IMG/VR virus record: IMGVR_UViG_3300037193_000881
Span: 1 to 22,942 of that record
Length of the DNA: 22,942 nucleotides
Strand: one strand, 5' to 3'
DNA from: a virus
Shown here: piece by piece, positions 19,514 through 22,942 of the stretch
How positions within the stretch are numbered: position 1 is the first letter of the stretch
Layout: each line of letters starts with the position of its first letter
Position numbers and translations under genes: made by a program
Notes under the pieces: model-generated
What the model saw: the letters and a program-made list of their open reading frames with translations, nothing else
The model's database searches: none
Told to the model about the DNA's origin: nothing

Positions 19514-20858
19514 TGCTGCCAACCGTCAATGCCCGTGGCGCGATGGCAGCAACTTGGATCGGTTGTGCCATGCCTGCCGTAATGGCTTCCTCTTGAGCAA
19601 GCACCTTGAACCGCGCAATTTGCACGGGCGTATAACCGGCTTCCGCCCATAGCGCCTCTTTCGGTACGCCTAGAGCCAATTGCTTAACGAGAGCGTCGAT
19701 ATGCTCGCTTTCGGTGCGGCTTTCAGGATCGGCCCAAATCGTTTCGGCTTTGACCTCATCGGCGCGCCCGTCGCCGATGACGGCAAATGCCAACCGCATG
19801 ACCTCTTCCCAAGACTCACCAAACGAGCGCATGCGCGACCGCACCTTTGCGACCAAGCCAGTTTCAGCCGCTTTGGTGCTCTCGCCATTGGGGAACACAC
19901 CCGACGCCAAGAGGTAATGAGGTGGCGTGCGCGACCGAGACGCCAAGCTTTGAATTCGAGACGTGATCGCGTCTATGTAGTGCTTGAGGTCGGTCGCCTC
20001 GAATGAGCCAAAGCGGGCATCGGCTGGCGGTGCCACAAACAAACGGTTAATGCTTGTCTCGAACGGCTCAATTGGCTTACCCGTTTGCGGGTCCTTAGGT
20101 ACCTCTAGGCCAGTAACCCAACGCTGCCGGAACGCACCAAACTCGCTGGCGACAATCATATCTGCCACTAGCTTATTGATTTGATCCTGCGTCGAGGTAA
20201 AGCCGTCAAGCTCAGAGCGATAGTCGCCCTTGGTATTCTGCCGGTTGCGGAATGCAACGACCGGCACTCGCCCGGTCGGATTGTCGATGCGCTCAGCGAG
20301 CACATAGTCAACGCTCGCCTTATCCTTTGTGCGGTACTTGAGGATTTGATCGGGCAGATAGAGGACGCACCAACGCGTATCCTCATAGTCATCAATCCAA
20401 CGCTTGAGTGCCGCCAAGCGCTTACGCGCCGAGCCGGCGCTATGCACAACGGTTACCTCTGAGGGATGCTCAACCGTGATCGATGGCGAGTCGGTTTCCT
20501 CATCTCGCCAGACCATCGCGTATGCACAACCGTACTTGAGGGCGTCGAGATGCAATAGCTCGCTCTCGTTATCCAACCCGTTGGCTTGCCAAATGAGCCA
20601 AGCGTCATCATCGGCAGCGGGATTCTCGCCAAAGCGAAAGCCATCGACGTGCAAGCGCTCGTTTACTGCCTCGATGAGTAGCGGCATCCAATTATCGCTA
20701 ATGCTCTTGACCATCGACTCAAACTCTTTGCGGTACTTGGACGTTGTGAAAGCCAAGGGTTGCGAGCCGTCAAAGTAGCTATCCCAACGCTTGAGCGTAG
20801 AGACTTGTCGATCAAGGCGTTCGCCAAGGTGCTTGAGCCACCAATCGTTATTTGGCAT
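19473..20858 (-). CDS. portal protein (SPP1 gp6-like)
   Basis: This 461-residue protein is downstream of the terminase and forms the ring through which DNA enters and leaves the head. Typical features of SPP1-family portals are seen: N-terminal RWDSYFDGSQPLAF, SISDNWMPLLIEAVNERLHVDGF (about 52-74), the wing part DALKYGCAYAMVWRDEE, and the clip/stem region DQINKLVADMIVASEFGAFRQRW and RSRTPPHYLL(A)SG (typically PP.Y L..). Acidic C-terminus. The start at 20858 is nine bases after the terminase stop. Confidence 0.88.
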   Translation of the reverse strand: MPNNDWWLKHLGERLDRQVSTLKRWDSYFDGSQPLAFTTSKYRKEFESMVKSISDNWMPLLIEAVNERLHVDGFRFGENPAADDDAWLIWQANGLDNESELLHLDALKYGCAYAMVWRDEETDSPSITVEHPSEVTVVHSAGSARKRLAALKRWIDDYEDTRWCVLYLPDQILKYRTKDKASVDYVLAERIDNPTGRVPVVAFRNRQNTKGDYRSELDGFTSTQDQINKLVADMIVASEFGAFRQRWVTGLEVPKDPQTGKPIEPFETSINRLFVAPPADARFGSFEATDLKHYIDAITSRIQSLASRSRTPPHYLLASGVFPNGESTKAAETGLVAKVRSRMRSFGESWEEVMRLAFAVIGDGRADEVKAETIWADPESRTESEHIDALVKQLALGVPKEALWAEAGYTPVQIARFKVLAQEEAITAGMAQPIQVAAIAPRALTVGSNEPSSSNGSSVNA

Positions 20859-20866
20859 TGGCTCTC

Positions 20867-22489
20867 CTAGAATGAGTAGAGCGTGCGGTCGCTCGTGCGG
20901 TTAAGCCGCTCTAGCGCACCTTGGGAAATCGCTATGTATCGAGCCTCATGGCTCAGAATGTCGGTAACGCAAGCGTCTATCTTTGCGCTCGACTTAGGCC
21001 GCTCTTTGCGCGGGACCCAAGCGACCGTTTCCTCGATAGTCACACGGACGTTACGACGATGAGCGTTGGCGACGTGAGTAGCAACCGTTGGGTTACCGTC
21101 ATGCCGCCATGCTTTCGCCATGATGCTTGAGTGCCAACGGTGCGTTGCCCAAGCCATTTGCGTATCGCGGTTGGTCCACCAAGGCACTATCACTTTGTCG
21201 CCATACTTGGCGCGCCATTTGCCAAGCTCATCATGCCAGTAGGGCGGATCGGCAAACATGAGCACTACTCGCCAGCGCTCGCACGCTTGCCGTAGCGTTT
21301 CGTCCACCAAAGCGAATAGCTCGCTAACGCCATCATCGGCGCCAGACGGTTGCCAGACGCCAAGCGGAAATGAGTAGCCATCGGATAGGCAACGGGCAGA
21401 GAGGGCGGTGCAATCGTCAAACATCGAGCCGTCAAAGCCGAGCACCAATGCCTCACCATCGGAAACGTCTCTAGGCTCAGCGAGGCAGAGCCAATCGTCA
21501 GGATCAAGCGCCCTCGTGACATCGACGCTGCGCCGATTCCACCAATAGCGAATACCCTCGATCGGATCGCGTTTAAATTGCCGTACGATGCGCTCCTCAT
21601 CAAGCCAATAGGCATCGCCTATCGCCTCGCGCACGCCGCGCCGAATGTCCTCATCCCGCTTGGCGCTGAGCTTGCTAGTCGCTCCCCGATGATCCCAAAG
21701 CAATGACTCATCGTCGGCAAGGCTGGCGTTGTAGTCATCCTCTAGGACGCTATTCTCGCCAGCCTTAAACATTGTGCTTACCTTGAATCCGTGAGGATCG
21801 TTAGCACCAAGCTTTGCGAGGTTGCGGTCAAGCGTCTTAAAGAGGTCGCGCAACTCTCGGCTATGCCAGAGGTGCGGCTCCTCAACAACGGTGCACGTTG
21901 GGCGACCGCCATCACGAGCGATTGAGCTTGAGGTCACAACGCGAGCGTTACCGCTGCCTACGTTATCCCACACCTTACGTTGATTGATGTCGAGGTTATG
22001 GGAATAGTCGCAATGCTGAGCGACATAGTAGAACGTCGACCAAGCGGTATCCTCTGCTTGATCCTCTGAGGTGGCGGCAAAGGGTATATCGGATACGCCA
22101 TGCAACGCCCGCAACGGTGCCGCTACCGGCTCGCCGCTCGCGTCCCAACCGGCAAACCGAGCCGGCCCATGCAACTCAACGTGCGCAAGCCACGCGGCTA
22201 GCTCGCTCTTGCGAGCACCCTTGAGCCTGACGTAATCCGCCCAAGTGAAACGGAACAATCCGACACGGGCAGAGCAAGTGCAGCGAGGGTTACCGCAAAG
22301 CGCACGAGGGTGCACCTCATAGGCTCTGAGGATAAAGCGCACCTCTTCCTCAGTAAGCTTAGGGCGTTCGCCTTGCATCGGACCTGGACCATGCACAAGC
22401 GTTTGCTCTATGTAGTCGCAAACCTCAAAGCCGATGCTAGGCCAAGGTCCTACCCAATCACTGGCGCGGATCGCTTCGCTTTCGCTCAT
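20867..22489 (-). CDS. terminase large subunit
   Basis: This protein couples ATP hydrolysis to packaging and cuts the concatemer. ATG 22489 has a GGGAG upstream and gives 540 residues; a start at 22546 is possible but would overlap the upstream gene by 90 bases. The ATPase half has a deviant P-loop KGARKSE (about 90-96), adenine-side LAAWLAHVELHG, and Walker B with its glutamate CTVVEEPHLW (about 199-208). The nuclease half has VLGFDGSMFDD (Asp about 353), MFADPPYW (Asp about 414) and a late TDILSHEAR, in line with an RNase H-like active site. It also has a cluster CGNPRCTC near residue 65-72. Confidence 0.88.
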   Translation of the reverse strand: MSESEAIRASDWVGPWPSIGFEVCDYIEQTLVHGPGPMQGERPKLTEEEVRFILRAYEVHPRALCGNPRCTCSARVGLFRFTWADYVRLKGARKSELAAWLAHVELHGPARFAGWDASGEPVAAPLRALHGVSDIPFAATSEDQAEDTAWSTFYYVAQHCDYSHNLDINQRKVWDNVGSGNARVVTSSSIARDGGRPTCTVVEEPHLWHSRELRDLFKTLDRNLAKLGANDPHGFKVSTMFKAGENSVLEDDYNASLADDESLLWDHRGATSKLSAKRDEDIRRGVREAIGDAYWLDEERIVRQFKRDPIEGIRYWWNRRSVDVTRALDPDDWLCLAEPRDVSDGEALVLGFDGSMFDDCTALSARCLSDGYSFPLGVWQPSGADDGVSELFALVDETLRQACERWRVVLMFADPPYWHDELGKWRAKYGDKVIVPWWTNRDTQMAWATHRWHSSIMAKAWRHDGNPTVATHVANAHRRNVRVTIEETVAWVPRKERPKSSAKIDACVTDILSHEARYIAISQGALERLNRTSDRTLYSF

Positions 22490-22898
22490 TCTTGGGCATC
22501 TCCCGAACAACGGCAAGCGGTTGGTCCGTTGGGTTACCGTCATCATCGAGGATGAGCCAACGCAATTGCAGTCTTGCCTTTGGAGTTAGGCCGAGTCTGT
22601 CCTCTAGCTGCCGCATCTCGGAAAGCGTAGGGCCATTGGGAATGACGTTGTAACGCCAACGCCCCTCGTGCAACAACGCCAAGCGCTCATGCGCCGGATC
22701 ATCGGTGCGCCATTGCGTTGCGCATGGATGACTCCAATGCACTCGCCACCAATGTTGCGTACCCTCATGCCAATTGCCTGGCGGCATTGGCGGTGCGGGA
22801 TTGGGATTACCGCTAGCCGGAAGCTTTACCCAATCAAAGGTTGGAGCATTGCGCCTTTGCCTTTGACTGTCAGGTTTAGGATAAGCTGCGCCCGGCAT
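22458..22898 (-). CDS. probable terminase small subunit
   Basis: This 146-residue protein starts at ATG 22898 behind GGAG and overlaps the large-subunit gene by about 30 bases. Tryptophan-rich middle (WHEGTQHWWRVHWSHPCATQW), then a helical C-terminal half (TLSEMRQLEDRLGLTPKARL) ending in a charged tail. Its position directly before the large subunit suggests the DNA-recognition subunit, which would choose packaging sites. No convincing helix-turn-helix is seen, so it could instead be an unrelated upstream gene. Confidence 0.6.
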   Translation of the reverse strand: MPGAAYPKPDSQRQRRNAPTFDWVKLPASGNPNPAPPMPPGNWHEGTQHWWRVHWSHPCATQWRTDDPAHERLALLHEGRWRYNVIPNGPTLSEMRQLEDRLGLTPKARLQLRWLILDDDGNPTDQPLAVVREMPKNERKRSDPRQ

Positions 22899-22900
22899 TG

Positions 22901-22942
22901 CTACACTCCAAAGGTGATAGTCCGTACGGTATGCGAAAGCCT
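22901..22942 (-). CDS. possible 3' end of an upstream gene (partial)
   Basis: On the minus strand an open frame runs from the window edge to TAG at 22901-22903, giving 13 codons ending VRTITFGV. It is followed by CA and the next ATG, the same TAG-CA-ATG join as at 6726. This is plausible for a tightly packed operon, but too short to be sure. Confidence 0.3.
   Translation of the reverse strand, partial: RLSHTVRTITFGV

Noticed and set aside
1-22942. tRNA, CRISPR, insertion sequence or integrase
   Set aside because: None was seen on reading: no T-arm-like tRNA pattern with matching stems, no spaced short repeats, no transposase or recombinase motif.

Overview
The window is a block of a tailed double-stranded DNA phage (or prophage), most likely a siphovirus of an actinobacterium. 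The evidence for this is a complete terminase-to-lysis order on the minus strand, a tape-measure gene preceded by two overlapping tail-assembly-chaperone frames, moderately GC-rich sequence, GTG/TTG starts, and small zinc-ribbon proteins of a kind common in actinobacteriophages. No integrase, tRNA, att site, origin, CRISPR or insertion sequence was seen. Family names rest on reading motifs and gene order; no database search was possible.

Plus strand, 1-3569: about fifteen tightly packed small genes, many overlapping as ATGA, GTGA or TAATG. Several carry CxxC pairs (zinc-ribbon-like) and two are tiny one-helix membrane proteins. Most have no assignable function. One gene (2085-2414) has coding-like sequence upstream of it in the same frame, back to a TGA at 1965, without a usable start codon. 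The last gene of the block (3351-3569) appears to have its own extended -10 promoter and a leaderless transcript.

Plus strand, 3570-5132: a structured non-coding stretch holds a terminator-like hairpin and two near-identical inverted repeats 50 bp apart that look like paired operators. A three-gene operon follows: a small basic protein, a helix-turn-helix/zinc-knuckle DNA-binding protein, and an unusual membrane protein. That last protein joins an LPxTG sortase sorting signal directly to a lipoprotein-type signal sequence and a four-cysteine domain. This operon is the best candidate for something new, plausibly a regulated surface or superinfection-exclusion module, but that is inference. A strong bidirectional hairpin at 5144-5184 separates it from the convergent late genes.

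Minus strand, 22942-5190 (read right to left): terminase small subunit candidate, terminase large subunit, portal, MuF-like minor head protein, a cassette of three domain proteins that are probably surface exposed (head-fibre-like, lectin plus seven 21-residue repeats, Ig-like), scaffold, major capsid protein, a small acidic head protein, four connector/neck genes (one carrying an inserted carbohydrate-binding-like domain), major tail protein, tail assembly chaperones with a -1 frameshift site, tape measure protein with three 44-residue repeats, a large lectin-bearing minor tail protein, a C1q-like tail protein, and the lysis cassette (amidase endolysin, holin, membrane/coiled-coil protein). 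Nearly every junction overlaps or is separated by a few bases, which fits one long late transcript.
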